Assembly: GCA_946811695.1 (NCBI GenBank)
Contig: OX328128.1
Location: 25,142,701 to 25,206,700, forward strand
DNA: 64,000 nucleotides
DNA from: Gonocerus acuteangulatus
Taxonomy: Eukaryota; Arthropoda; Insecta; Hemiptera; Coreidae
Direction: 5' to 3'
This document shows, one piece after another, positions 34,368-47,054 of this stretch. Made by a program: the position numbers and the translations under genes. The stretch's first letter is position 1, and each line of letters begins with the position of its first letter. The notes beneath the pieces are model-generated. The model saw only the letters and a list, made by a program, of their open reading frames with translations, searched no databases and was not told where the DNA came from.

Positions 34368-34864
34368 GACGCATAGGAATGTTTGTCCGCTGAATAGTTG
34401 GTTCAGCGAGTTGAGGATGCTAGCTGGAGTATACGCCACCACGGGTCTCCCTGCTCAGCGCTACGCCGGTTTTAAATGGCGCGCAGAGCCTCTCAGGACC
34501 GCGCGTTCACGAGTGTCAAGGAATATTCAAGTGAAGTGTTAGAGAGATGATAAATGGACGCCTGAATTGGGTAAGAGTGACGTCACTATAGCATCCCGTT
34601 CCTCTCATTCCAGCGAGGTAGGAAGCCCACTGGCCTACCTTGTTCCCTTTTCCTACCTCCCACTCTAACAGGACTTTCACTATCAAAAGTTTTTACACTA
34701 TACACAATAGTTTTCGGTATAATTTCAGGTGCTCCCTTCCAAGTTGAGTACATGCCTATGTGGACTTGTTAGTGATGATAAATTAATGCTGTTCCTACAT
34801 TCCAATTATACTGTAGACCATAAAATCGAAAAAAAAAATCAACGGATATGAAGTAAATTATATT

Positions 34865-35165
34865 TGCAACGAGTATTTTCAAGTCTGCGGTCTTTTTGCG
34901 AAGACCACATCCAGTTACTTGTAAAGTATCTGTAGTGATTATAACGCGCATAACTCATTAGCATTTCTATTGGTTATTCCTATTGGTTATCCGTATGGGC
35001 AATTCTATTGGGTGTTGCTGGTAGTACAGTAAACTTTGACACTCAAGTCAATCCATCTCGCAAACATTAATAGAATTTCATTAATTTTAGCGAGTTAGAT
35101 TTACTAGAGTTTTGACATCTTCTTGAGCGAGGGTAAACGCATAGCACGTATGCCCATAATGCGAA
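34865..35165. repeat. Interspersed repeat R1, copy 2 (inverted)
   Basis: GCGAAGACCACATCCAGTTAC, then ATTAATAGAATTTCATTAAT, then TTGAGCGAGGGTAAACGCAT and AGCACGTATGCCCATAATG. This is the reverse order and strand of 22545-22985, and the same CGCATAGCACGTATGCCCA block lies in the 1539-2096 MITE. Confidence 0.6.
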
Positions 35166-35359
35166 ATAAAAAAAAAATTATATATATATGTTATAGAACC
35201 ACCAGAAAAAAAAAATCGGCGAGGAGGCCCCTAAACTTCACAATAACCATTGATCTTTATAATATTAACCTTTTTATTAATAAATATTGCTTGCTGAAAT
35301 ATATTCTGCTTATTTTCATTTATGTTTTACAAGACTTAAAGAATTTCTGACAAATACAA

Positions 35360-35512
35360 GTTATCTAAGGGTTAGTTAGAAACCATATTATATAAATATA
35401 GTAGTCAAAAAAAGTTACTTAGCAGTGATTTTAAATACTTTTCATTACTATATTAACTTTTGATTACTATATTTACATAATATGGTTTCTGACTAAACCT
35501 TAGATAACCTAA
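35360..35512. repeat. Foldback repeat, ~55-bp arms
   Basis: TTATCTAAGGGTTAGTTAGA..ACCATATTATATAAATATAG on the left is complementary, with few mismatches, to TATATTTACATAATATGG..CTAAACCTTAGATAA on the right. The loop is about 40 bp. Probably a small MITE. Confidence 0.7.
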
Positions 35513-35918
35513 GAACCTGTAAGCTAATCAATAACTCCCAAAATTACTGTTTAAAATCATCGACAGCTACTTCAAAGTAACTGGACGTGGTCGTCGTAAA
35601 AAGACCCCAAGTCTGTAGCATGTCTTTTTTTTTTTTTTACACCAAAAAGGAAATATCCAAAGAAAAAGAACCATGAAAGATGCATCCTTTAGAAATGTTG
35701 CATGGCGGCCAAGGACATCTGCAGATCCGGCACTGCACAATTCATGAGGAGTCTTTCTTTTTTTTGTTTCTTTTTTTTTTTTTTTTTTTTTTTTGTAACC
35801 GCAAATATAAACACAGGGAATTTACCTTCATCTTTCTCCTTGAGGAAATGTTTAGTCATTGTAAATAAGTTTCGAAGAAATGTGGCTTTTCTTAAGAAAA
35901 TGGATAAATCAATTATGT

Positions 35919-35977
<59 letters not shown>

Positions 35978-36014
35978 CCGGAAATAATGATCATTATAAT
36001 TCAGATCTTTAACA

Positions 36015-36190
36015 GTTGCTGGGAGAGCTAGTGGCTTGAATACTCCAAGCAAAGGTCGTAGGTTCAATTCCTACAAGAGATGGTGTGTATTCTTTTGAAA
36101 ACAGAAATGCTTCAGGCCTATCCTGGCCAGAAACGGCTGTTATCCGAAATCCGGTGTCACGTATTAGTAAAAGTAAAATTCAAATAAATA
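36015..36190 (+). mobile_element. tRNA-derived SINE, family B, degenerate
   Basis: GAGAGCTAGTGGCTTGAATA, box B AGGTTCAATTCCTACAAGAG, and body GGCCTATCCTGGCCAGAAAC..., ending AAAATTCAAATAAATAA. Diverged relative to the 23099 copy. Confidence 0.7.
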
Positions 36191-36664
36191 ATTGATTAAT
36201 CTTAGTGGTTAAAATCGAATAACTCTTGAATTCAATAAAATATAAATTATCCTATAAATTGTTATAACTATTAAAATCTGAAAAAAAACTCCAAGTATTA
36301 ATTAATAAATTATAATCTACTAATACTGTCAGCAATAAAACACATTGTCGTCATATCTGCTGGAGACTTAAGTTTCGAAGTAGTGACCATATACGAAATA
36401 AATCTTGAACTTAAGAAAACTTCAGTTGCCAAGCTGATGTTTAAATCCAGATACTCTGCCTTCATTATGTTATGTATGTTCACTATAAAAACATACTCTA
36501 CTGGACAGCATTATATATTTTACCTAAGGCTTCAGAGTTTTTGTTTTAACTAAATGAGTGGTTTATTTTATTAAATTATAATTTTAATTCTGTCGATAAA
36601 TATAAAGTTATTGCAACTTCTATATGATTATACATTCACTATTCTTTCATAAATAAAGACTCTT

Positions 36665-36739
36665 TTAGCGCGCGGTTCCTCCCTCCCTTCATAGGAACGA
36701 ACCATGCTTATTAGGTTGACGAACGTCACGTTTCAGAAC

Positions 36740-36790
<51 letters not shown>

Positions 36791-36960
36791 AGGATTAGAA
36801 TAAAATATTTTATTAAAAGACACGACAAGTTTTGGGATCTTCGTATATTTTCCTTAATATCTCGAAAAAAGTTGTTGAGAAATCGTCGTAAGTGCAATAT
36901 AACCATTCGGAAACTTACTAAATTCTGTACAAAGAAGATTTTGAAACAAATTTCGATGTT
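36665..36960 (+). mobile_element. HelA rearranged copy
   Basis: The 5' end TTAGCGCGCGGTTCCTCCCT.. is followed by TTTCAGAACCC and (TA)n (36742-36783), then jumps to the internal GGATTAGAATAAAATATTTT block and AAACTTACTAAATTCTGTAC. The segment normally between them is deleted and no 3' end follows. Confidence 0.7.
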
Positions 36961-38554
36961 GGACTTTTTGTATAAAGTCACGTTCACGTAGTTCGCGCGA
37001 TTACGTTTTAAATATACAGCAGTCGTGTGCGGATTCTTCTGGTCAAACAACGTATTTTTTGGGGGTTTATTAAAAAATAGGACCATATTTGTATGGTGGT
37101 CTGTTGTTCGTGAACAGATATGTGTATGTGTATATTTATATGTTTGTTCTGGAATTTCGAAGAAACATTCGCATTATCTGTCCTTGAGCCTTAATTTATT
37201 ATTAATGACAGCTTTCTCTTGAAATCTTATTCCGTGACGCGGGCTATTTTCCACATGATTGGCCGACCTTATCGTTCTTCTATCCATCTATAAGGAAACG
37301 ATCAAGAACGGAACTTGGGTTCGATAATAGATCTTGTATAACAGTAAAAATATATGTATATCCTGTTATAGAAATATTTTTAAATAAATATATTTTCATA
37401 AATTGATTCAGATTTGGAGAACTATTTTCTCATAACCAACCTGAAGCATTTGCAGTTTTAAAGGCACTGTCTTACGTTCTCGACTCTGACAGGATAACTC
37501 ATACTCTATGGTTACACAAACTAACAATTAAAATTATGACACCCTCATAAAACAAATAAAATACATCTTATCACAGACACACCAGAAACAAATTAATATT
37601 AAATGGGTCAAGGCACGTGCTGGAATAACGGGAAATGAAATAGTTGTGACCTTGCAAAAAAACGCCTCTCGCATCACCGAGAACAATGTGTATAATAAAT
37701 TATCAACTAGAAGGTTGAGGTCTTCGGCCTTCGGGCTTGGTAACAAACGGGATACATTAAAAAATATGTTATGCAAAAAAAAATTAATAATAAAAAAAAA
37801 CAAAAAAAAAAAAAACAGTTCCCTCCCTGACATTCCCTCTAACATAACTGCTCACAGGGCATGTAAATACAAATTCATACTTATACAGATTCCAATTTAC
37901 TGACATTGAAGCATGCACGTGTATAACTACACAGTAAAGGCGTACAGTCATTTAATATAAGATTACACTTAAATTCAACATGTACAAAAGACTGACCAAA
38001 CGGCCCTGCAAAAACTATATCATGGTTATTTACCCATTTTAAATAAAATAGCCAAATATACTCAACTTCTGACTGTGTGAGAGGAATGGGACACTTACTG
38101 ATAAGAATATGCACCATCAAAATTTAAGATAAGTTTTAATTTTTTTGTTAGTAATAAGAATTGATTTTTTTTAATCATATTGGAAAAATTGTAATCAATG
38201 TTTCAACTATAAGGAAAATATTTTGGAAGACATTTTTTTTTGACATGGAAGTGTCTTTTGGCTCGGAGTCACGAAAGTTTTTGTCACGGGTGACGCAAAA
38301 GTGTAACGGAAGGGACGTCAAGTCTCGTGACCGGAAATTGATTTTGGCGTTGAAGTTCGTAATTTGGCGGGAATTAATTTTTTGACATTGCTTGTATCAG
38401 AGATGAGCTACAACGGTCATTGGTAATTTACAATTAATTATGATAAATCAATGACTGTTATTTATTTAAAGTACTAGGTTGCTGCCAGGGAACAAATATC
38501 TCTGAGAGCTCTGAAAAAGGGAACATGAGCTGCTAAAAGCGTTTACCGCCCATA
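36961..38554. other. Non-coding, no recognised feature
   Basis: AT-rich sequence without recognisable exons or element ends. ORFs here are short and low-complexity. Confidence 0.4.
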
Positions 38555-39260
38555 TTCACCCTCCTGGCGACGTATGCAGATGATACAGCCATCCTTTCGC
38601 CCCACATAAATCCAGTCAAAGCTTCACAGAACCTACAAACCCGTTTAACTGAAATTGAACAGTTGTGCAAAAAGTGGCTCATTAAAACGAAGAAGAAAGA
38701 AAAACGTCACCAAATAACCTTCACTTTTCGACGAAAAACCTGTCCTCCCGTTTCCTTCAACTTCATTCCGTTAACCAACACCATCTGATACCTTGGGTTT
38801 TATCTTGACTTACGATTGACTTCGAACGCGCACACTAAACTCAAACGACAAAATCTCAATAGGCGATTAGGACAGCTATACAGAATACTAACCTGATCAT
38901 CACACTTAACCGTACATATTAAACTAACTGTCTCCATCTCACTAATAAAACCTATATAAACTTACGAAACTCTGGGGGACAGCCAAGCATTCCAACAGCT
39001 ACCGAATCCAAACATTCTAATCCAAAGTCCTACGTACCATAGTCAATGCTCCTTATTATGTTTCAAATCGCACCCTCCATAATGACCTAAATATGCCTTT
39101 TGCCCAAAATATAATCCCTAACCGCTTCTCATTTTTCCATAGTAAATTAATCAATCATCCTTATCCTACAGCCCAATCCTTATCCTGCACCAATCATCCT
39201 TCCTCTCCACCAAGACTGGTTTCTTAATAGAAAGTGGCCCCGAGATCTACTGAGGCAGTA
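38555..39260 (+). pseudogene. Jockey-like LINE reverse transcriptase relic
   Basis: From 38573 the frame reads YADDTAILSPHINPVKASQN. This includes the YADD catalytic box of RT and the following Jockey-clade spacing (EIEQLCKKWLIK). YLGFYLDLRLT and AHTKLKRQNLNRRLGQLYRI follow. In-frame stops (at least three TGA/TAA) and shifts make it a pseudogene. The tail shares the segment RKWPRDLL with the LINE at 21.6 kb, so both are probably one family. The 5' part of RT, the endonuclease and ORF1 are absent. Confidence 0.85.
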
Positions 39261-41459
39261 TCGTGGAGTGGTCAAAATCCAATCTAATTATATTAATTGT
39301 GAGTGATATCGATGGATATTTTCTCTCCTCATGATATCACTGCTCACGTATCATTCGCCTCCAATCCTCCCCGCTAGTCCAAGGTTAACTCCAGGTCATC
39401 CTAGAATCCTTCCTAACAAGGCAGGTATTCGGCTGACAACTGGGGACATCTGAGACTTGGTCAAGTTCAGGAAAATGACCTTGTAGGTAAGTGACCTGTG
39501 TCAAATCGCATAATACATATTATTGTTGACTTTCATTTCTACGGGTCTTTATTTACTTCCCGAACGACAGTGATCAAAATGATTTCCCTTTGGCGAGAAA
39601 TAAAGGAAGAGCTTATTTTTTTCTTTTACAAGTTTTATACTAAATTGATAAATGTTAAGCATTTAGGGTATTTGGATAAAGATGGAAGTGAGGAATGAGG
39701 AGAAGGAGGATGTATCGATGTTAAAGCCGGCCTATCGAGAAATCGTGTACATAATTAAAAGCGGTAAAGCTACTTTTTATTTATTTTTTTTAAATGTCCC
39801 AAGTCTTATCGTACACTATAATTCCGTGTGTTACGTCTCCGGAATTCTCAGACAGAGTAGTACTGAAGAGAAATGGAAAATTTCGGAAACATCAATGAAT
39901 GCGTTATCAGTCCCCGTTGATAGTATTTATCAGCTGATAAAGGCCTCCATATTTAGGGGACGATCTTCCTCTTGTCTCTTTTCCACCTATTGTCAATACG
40001 CCCTTTGTATCTTATCTAAATTCCTTTGGGAACTTTGAAAAATGTCCTCCTGTATAGTGTCACCCGGGGTCCTACCTGGAAAGATTTTTTTTTTTCCCCG
40101 CCAGATAATGTGCGATAATACTATCGAATTCCACACTCCCTGAATATGCCCTGTAAAAGAATTCGCTCGATAGGAAAAAAGTCATTCGGTCATAGCGTGG
40201 CCCTGGAATATCTTGGAGAGGAGCCCTTATGTAACAAGGTTGCACAGTGGTGCTGAAAAACCTCCAAAACCGAAGGTGTTCAATCCCGTTTGAACTAACA
40301 TTTCTTTATACCTAATTAGTTGTAGAATACTGCTCTGATATTGCTTTTCCATTTTATTAATAATTCTGACCACAAAACACCTTTTTGTTGACCGTTTCTC
40401 AGCGAGTAAAAATCTCAGAGTTTTTAGGAAAAAGTAGAACAATATTTTACACCACTTATTTTATTCCTAAAAAATTGGTATTACCCAGGAAGTTTCATGA
40501 GTATGTAGCTTTTAAAAGGATTTTCTTTTTTACCAAAATGTACCACGAAATTGGTGCATTTAGGTTGTGAAGATTCGTATTAGGTATCGTATTATTTAGG
40601 TTCGTATTGAAACTAAGTTATCCTTAGGTTTTTTGGCGAGGAAGAAAAAGCCGTACTTAGCTATCCTCTCCGCATAGTTTTGCCAAGAAGTGTATGTATT
40701 AAAGTTGCTGTCCTATATATTTCATCGCCGTACTCGGCCGTATGTGTGCACGGCCTAATAAAATGAATTGATGCGATTATTTCACGAAAAACGAGCTTAC
40801 CATTATTATTTTCCGCAGAAAGTTGTTGAACAGTTTGTGATAGCAAGTAACTTAACATTAACAGTGAGATCTATCTAAGCTCTTGTGAAACTGCCAAACG
40901 TTATCCGTTATAAGCGAAAATTGTAATAAAGTGGAATACGTCGAGAACAGTTAACTGTATTACACTGGTTGTTAATTTATTCAACTCAGCACTAGAAAAT
41001 ACATTATGAAATATACATATCTCTACTAATTGAGTAAAATATGACTTTTTGAATTTGAATACTTACTGTTTTTTACGGGCTTCGAAATATAAAACCCGTT
41101 TATCTTCCAAAATAGTTATTCTATGGAATTGGGAGTGGTCTCATTTGACTCGGCACAAAAAAATACTTCAAAAATGACCCAAAAATCAGAAAGATTTAAG
41201 TACCTAAAAGGTTTTTCCCCAAATCGGGCGTTTGGCACCACTGTGCGTTGTGTGGTTTGATATCAACATCGTAAAAATCGGTACTATTTTGAATTTATGA
41301 GGATTTTCATCAACTGTTACTCGAAATTTTGCTACATAAATTTCTGAGAATGTTTGACGTTATTTTAAAAGCGCTCTGAGAAATGACTTACAATTTCGTC
41401 ATTGTAAACATTCTTAATAACATTTCAGATGGTTTCATTTAATCACTCATTAACTGTAA
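39261..41459. other. Non-coding, no recognised gene
   Basis: It contains a 118-codon ORF (39682-40038) without recognisable domain or conserved pattern, and no repeat ends. Judged non-coding. Confidence 0.4.
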
Positions 41460-41806
41460 CTTTGGTTTCTGAAAACGTGGTTTGATCGGTCAAATTTGTT
41501 AAAGAATCTGCCTACCGAAGCACTTTTTTTTGTGACATTCATGTGTAAAAAATCGCAGCAATTACGGTTTTGCACTTACAGGCTTCCAAGTACTCTTTTT
41601 ATAGGTACTTTGGCGTGGTGAATCTAATGAAACCATTTACAATGTCATATATTTTTGAGCAATATTAGAAATACTAAACTTTTCTTAATAGTTTTCAAAA
41701 ATGTTCCTAAATAACTCGACATCGGTTGGGAAATAGGTTTCCTGAAGGATTCCGTTCATTTAGAGTTATTTTTTAACGGTATTTTTCTCTCTGTTTGCCT
41801 TAGTTT

Positions 41807-43373
41807 TTAGCGTGTATCTTCCTTCTCTCTTTAGGAATGAACCTCAATTATGAGGTAAACCCGTTGGCACATTCTGGAAGTGCCGACTAAAATAATTTTT
41901 TATTTTGGTGCAAATGTAATCCCCATCACATAGAGCATCTATGTGTTATCTACTTATTCCTTTTAGTACACAAGTAAAAGTAACATGGGCACGGGGTTAA
42001 AAAAAAACTTTGATACCATGACCTCTGTTTTGCAACGGAATAGTGAAAAACTTTACGAAGTCCACTCAATTCTAACTAGCGTCAATTTCATCTCAAAATT
42101 ATGAAAATATAAAAGGAATAAGCCGTCGAAAACGGTGTGGACTCAAATATTGGTTTGATTTAAGTGTCATCGCATCCGTTATGACTAGAACTTCGGGTCA
42201 AGAAACTGTTGCTTCATATCGCTCCTCGCTTACACGGGGTGTTGAGCTCCCTCACTGCATCCAGAAATACGATTCTACTCGCCACTTTGTTATAATTTAG
42301 ATAAGAGGATAACAAACATCCATTTACATAACTATGAGAACTTCATTGGTGCCAGATAGACATGCGCGCCGAGGCTGAATTTCCAGGCGGCGGCGCGCCG
42401 GACTAAAATGGCCGCCGGCGGCGGCGCGCGCGGCGTGGGGTATTTTTCCAACCCCCAAGTGAGATGTTAAAATTGTTATAATAGTATATAGTGTATATAT
42501 ATATTTGTACGCTATTTCACAGGCTCAAAAATGGTCCGATTTTGATGAACTTTGGTACGAAAATCGTCTAATTTGAAATGTCAAGTTCGTTAGCCAGCAG
42601 AATCCGCCCTCCGGAACATGGGTTTTGGCACGAAATTTACGCGAAAAAACCCGCAACGGTTACGTTTTCGGGATTATATGCTTGCAGATACTCGCGTAAG
42701 TGAAACAAACTCATTTTGCGGTTTGGAAACATGAAATCGTGGGATTCCATTTAAATGTGTTCTATGTGGTTGAAATTTATCTAAACTAAGATGTTGATTA
42801 CATTTGGAGTGTAGAAAGTATTCGAAAATAATATTTTATGAGTAGATATGAAAAATTTTGGGATCTTCGTATTTTTTTAGTAAATATCTTTAAATCGGTT
42901 AGAAACTCGTGGCAAGGGGAAGGTTCCTATTCGAAAGCTTACTAATTTCTCTACATAAATGATTATAAAATAATTTTCCATGGGGCGATGTTAATCGGAG
43001 AAATGAGGGCTTGAAACTTCGAAAGCGTTTGCTTTGTTCTTTTGAACGGGGTTTTGTGTTTGTTTAACTCACTTTTTTGATAAATTGTAATTATCAGAAA
43101 AATTAGTCTATTAGTAAAAGAAGGTAAGAAAATGAGAAACGTAATGATATTCTCGTAATGTTTTCGCAGGACGAACGTTGTGTTGGTGTGGGAGTCTTAG
43201 GATACTGTCACTTTCCTGTTTGGCACCTTAAACTTCCTTCTGTTTGAGATTTTATTTTATATTTTTAACGAATGATCAAACCCTACGAATAACTGTATTT
43301 ATTCCTTTACTATTAGCACTAGAGATATGAACGGAACCGCGCTAAGATGACCCAGTTCCTGCGAGTCGGAATG
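41807..43373 (+). mobile_element. HelA diverged copy with GC-rich insert
   Basis: The 5' end TTAGCGTGTATCTTCCTTCT.., then GGAAGTGCCGACTAAAA, is followed by a ~550-bp insert with a GC island (42345-42455). HelA resumes at 42490 ((TA)n, then AAAATGGTCCGATTTTGATG) and ends GGAACCGCGCTAAGATG..CAGTTCCTGCGAGTCGGA. A further diverged HelA piece lies just left (41460-41760). Confidence 0.7.
42345..42455. repeat. GC island, CGGCGGCGCGCCG type, copy 1
   Basis: About 110 bp of very high GC: AGATAGACATGCGCGCCGAG.., GGCGGCGGCGCGCCGG, GGCCGCCGGCGGCGGCGCGC. It starts with the same GACATGCGCGCCG that ends the island at 43870-44035 in the opposite orientation. Confidence 0.6.
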
Positions 43374-43620
43374 TTTTTTTAAGTTTTTCTCGTCAATTAC
43401 GAGGTTTCCAAAACATCTCCCACAAAAGATGGATTTATTCGTTGAGTTAAAGACAGGGCTGCCACATGGGGGGGGGGGACTGTTATCCCCGGGCACCGCA
43501 GGAGCTTCGCTAATTGGAAAACATTTTATAGGTGTCAAATTGATTTGAGAAATATAGGCGGGTTCAGCCTATAATTGTTGGAATGGGATCTATATTTTTT
43601 GAATGTTCTTAAACATTGTT

Positions 43621-43687
43621 TTTTTTTTTTTTTTTTTTTTTTTTGTGTTTTTAACGGCGTATCAACATTAGGGCTATTAACGCCGCG
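43621..43687 (-). mobile_element. tRNA SINE family A, 5'-truncated, with 11-bp TSD
   Basis: Only the 3' ~45 bp and tail of family A remain (minus: GGCGTTAATAGCCCTAATGT..GATACGCCGTTAAAAAC plus A run). The perfect duplication TAAACATTGTT flanks it at 43610-43620 and 43688-43698. Confidence 0.88.
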
Positions 43688-43869
43688 TAAACATTGTTAT
43701 TACAAATTATATTGCGAGTACAAAAATCACGGACCCGGCTCTGAGATGAGACGGCCCTGGTTAAAGAGTATGTTTACACAAAATTATTTTATTTTATGCT
43801 TTTCCGATACAAGCTTTGACATTTTCTAATCAACGATCACAACACACAAGCGTTTTTCGATCAGAAGGT

Positions 43870-44035
43870 AAGCTCAAAATGGCGCCGGCCAATCACCATG
43901 CAGTACAATCGCCGATTTCCTTCCCTCAATCGGCGCGCCGACTGAATAGGCTCGGCGGCGGCGGCGCCGCTAAAACCCGGCGTGGCGTAGCGGCGCCGGC
44001 GCGGCGCGCATGTCTAGTACCAGACCGTCGAACGA
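43870..44035. repeat. GC island, copy 2 (inverted to copy 1)
   Basis: GGCGCCGGCCAATCACCATG.., TCGGCGCGCCGACTGAATAG, CTCGGCGGCGGCGGCGCCGC, then GGCGCGCATGTCTAGTACCA. The terminal CGCGCATGTCTAG complements the beginning of copy 1. The two could be ends of one element or two separate MITEs. Confidence 0.55.
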
Positions 44036-44067
44036 AGCCCAGTTATTTGCTTTACTAATTGCTATTT

Positions 44068-44136
44068 TTAGGACTTTTCAAAGGAATGTAGCAATGTGAG
44101 GTTTCACTCAAGAAAGAACTTTTGAAAAAATATGCA

Positions 44137-44190
<54 letters not shown>

Positions 44191-44668
44191 AGCAAAAAAT
44201 GATATACATTATGTAAGCAAAATCTATCCGTTTACTTCGAACCAAAATTACTAATTTGTAATTTTTATTATTTTGGAACGAAAATCGGTAAACAAAAGTT
44301 ATCTAGTATAAAAAAAAAAATAAAAAAAAAAAAAATAATAATTTGTTCCATTACGAGGTAGGGTTTACCTCCAGACCCAAATTAATCATTTTCCCGTACG
44401 GGCCGTTATCTGCACTTCCTTGCAACAGAACTTCAAAAAGAATATTCCCATTAATGAAGAACATGTGTTCATTAAAAGTTGGGGTTTAATCTTTGAAAAA
44501 TTAATGAAGATTAATTATTGAGTAAGCTATTCATTATAAAATATCAAAACTATTCATGTTTATTTTGAATATTTACAGTTTATTTTAAGACAATTATTCA
44601 GGAGTGCAGGGTAAACTTCAATTTTTCTTAAGAATGTGTTTAGTAATGCAGCTCCTGCGTGAGGGACT
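44068..44668 (+). mobile_element. HelB copy (~600 bp)
   Basis: The 5' end TTAGGACTTTTCAAAGGAAT.. aligns with the HelB start at 14499. A (TA)n tract (44141-44188), AGGGTTTACCTCCAGACCCA blocks and the 3' end GTAATGCAGCTCCTGCGTGA..GGGACT follow. It has fewer internal repeats than 14499-15409. Confidence 0.65.
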
Positions 44669-45372
44669 TAAGTAATGTAGCATTTATCGAAAGGTTTACG
44701 AATGAGGGTTTCTTGCTGTTTCTACGGAATTGTTGAAAATGAGTCCTCTATCCATATTTCGCAGCTATCTATTATAAATTTAAACTCTAAATTGTTTTCA
44801 GCCTTAGATTTAGGTTAACACATTAAAACATTATCGCCCTTGCATATAAACATTAAGCACTAAAGCTTCTTAACATGAAACACTATCTCCCTTGCTTGAT
44901 TTCCCTGCTCCTAAACGAGACATAATCTGAGAAGTCAGCAAATGACCGAAACCTGAGCAATTGGACCATACTTCCTAACTGAACTGCCTATATTTTGCAT
45001 ATAGGCCATCATTCCAGTTAGAACGAGTAATAATTGATCTAGAACCCGTATAGTAAATAAGAGCAGGGCTTCCTGAGATGAATGGAGCTCCTTATCAGTG
45101 GGAGTATGGGAGTATTGATAATAGAATGGTTACACAATGAGATAGGAAGAGCCTGGTGTCGGGTCCTCCCTTAGAAGGTTGATAACCACAAGGAGATAAC
45201 CACACGGGGTCCGAGTATTTTAGAAATACAACTTCTAAATCAAAGAGCACATCAAGTGAAATTTCATTAAAAAATTCCAGTGGAAGTATTTCTTGATTAA
45301 TTTCCATGTCCCCTTTAGGATCATTAGCAATTTTTCAACGGACGCTAAACAAAATTGTATGAATATTATTAT

Positions 45373-45430
45373 TCCAGCGCGGTTCCACCCTCCCTCTATA
45401 GGGAGGAAACCCGCTTATGAAGTTTACCTT
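45373..45430 (+). mobile_element. HelA 5'-end hairpin fragment
   Basis: AGCGCGGTTCCACCCTCCCT..AGGGAGGAAACCCGCTTATG is the terminal hairpin of HelA without the following body. Confidence 0.65.
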
Positions 45431-45465
45431 TTAAACCTTTTACATTCGGAGAAATTTTTGCTTAA

Positions 45466-45850
45466 CACGGTGAGGCAGGCCTGTCAGTTTGGCCTGAACA
45501 GTCCGCCAGAAAGCCGGTCGCCAGAACGTGAAAACCGGCGGCCGTGCCGTACACACGTTCAGGCTTGGCTTTGGATTCGTCAGGGTGATCGAACATATTT
45601 TCTTCCGGTCGCCTGAACAGTGTTAACTGACAGACCGACCGCCTGGAATATACACGTTAAGGTGACCGGCTTTCAGGCGGACTGTTCAGGTCTAACTGAC
45701 AGGCCTGTCTGACCGTGTAGCCTGCTTCGATTTTTGATTTTCTTCCGGCCGTCTGAACAGTCGTAACTGACAGACCGGCTGGAATATATACACGTTCAGG
45801 CGACCGGCCATCAGGCGGACTGTTCAGGCCTGTCTGACCGTGTGTAGCCT
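45466..45850. repeat. GC-rich inverted/tandem repeat element
   Basis: The left CACGGTGAGGCAGGCCTGTC..GGCCTGAACAGTCCGCC is complementary to the right GGCGGACTGTTCAGGCCTGT..CTGACCGTG. Inside, a ~140-bp unit (GTAACTGACAGACCG.., TTCAGGCGACCGGC.., CAGGCGGACTGTTCAGG) is duplicated (about 45625-45720 and 45760-45845). Likely a MITE with duplicated subterminal repeats. No TSD was identified. Confidence 0.65.
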
Positions 45851-46204
45851 GATTTGGGATACAGCAATTTCCAATTGTGGCGACCAAGATCTTGTTTCGC
45901 TTTGAGATTTCATTTTACATTTTTACAGGTGTTTACATTTTTCAAGAAAACATTAATTTAGGGATAAGAACCGAAACGTATATTCTAGTTTTACACCATT
46001 TTGAGGATTGTACTTCTTTCTTTAAATTAGTTATTCTTTGTCTTATAGTAGTATTGTTTCTATTGGTGTGTTTATTTGTGCCATGTTATATTACTGTATT
46101 AGTTGATTGATTGAACCCGAAAAAAATGAAAGAAAACGTTTGTCTGGCGGATGATGCCAAATCATCACTAAATTTATTTTTTTTATTATAAAATCATAAT
46201 GAAA

Positions 46205-46480
46205 CGTTTAAAATTGAATTTGGAGTTGGGGTTTACCCAAGAACCAAATTATGAAATAGCCCATACCCGTCGTTAGTTTTACTTCCTTACAATCAAGGTC
46301 GGTAGACACGATTCCCAACCAATGAGGAGATTTGTTGTTCTGAAAAATGGGTATTTCAGAATTTGGGGTTTACTCCGGAACAAAATTAAATGCTAATTAA
46401 TAATTAAGTTAGAAATTCATAAAAATATTTTTGACCAAAACTATTCATATTTATTTTGTGTTCATATAAATTATTTTAAG
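46205..46480 (+). mobile_element. HelB internal fragment
   Basis: GGAGTTGGGGTTTACCCAAG.., ..CATACCCGTCGTTAGTTTTAC and a second GGGGTTTACTCCGGAACAAA about 130 bp on reproduce the internal HelB tandem unit. No ends. Confidence 0.5.
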
Positions 46481-47054
46481 CAATATTATCAGCATTATTT
46501 AGTGCAGTGTGCCAGTATTGATTAATGGTGCTAATGCGCAAACAACAGTACAAAATCCTACAAAATATAAAAATAAACTTTACAATTGATGCATTACCAT
46601 GACCCCATAAATATGGAGTGTCACTTTTACACAAATACAATCACTCACATGCAAACACGCACATGACATAAACAATCACTCCTGGAAGCGAGAAAGTAAA
46701 CAAATTATGCAACCAGACGTACTCATCACAATTTGATAACTTATCTGCCCCCATTATCTTGTTTGATATCAGTCTCCGTCTACTTTTGCAATTTAATTTG
46801 TACTAAAATTGAAATAGCTTCTGATAATCGGTAAAAAAAAAACAAAAAAAAAACAAATATTTATTTAATAGAACTGAAGGTAAATTTATCTTATATGTTC
46901 CTTACTCATTAATGTTAGGGGTGCAGAAATCAGTTTATAAATAAATACTGTTTGAAAAAGTTTATATATTATATTTATACAAGGTAGGGATTGTCGGGGT
47001 TCGGTCACTGCTACTTAATAAAACTACATTTTATCGTAAAAATGGTTTTATTGT

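Noticed and set aside
39682..40038. 118-codon ORF
   Set aside because: No recognisable domain, biased low-complexity stretches, no splice or homology context; judged chance.
45657..45887. ORF with repeated QACQLDLNSPPE-like phrases
   Set aside because: It is a translation of the duplicated GC-rich inverted-repeat modules, not a protein.
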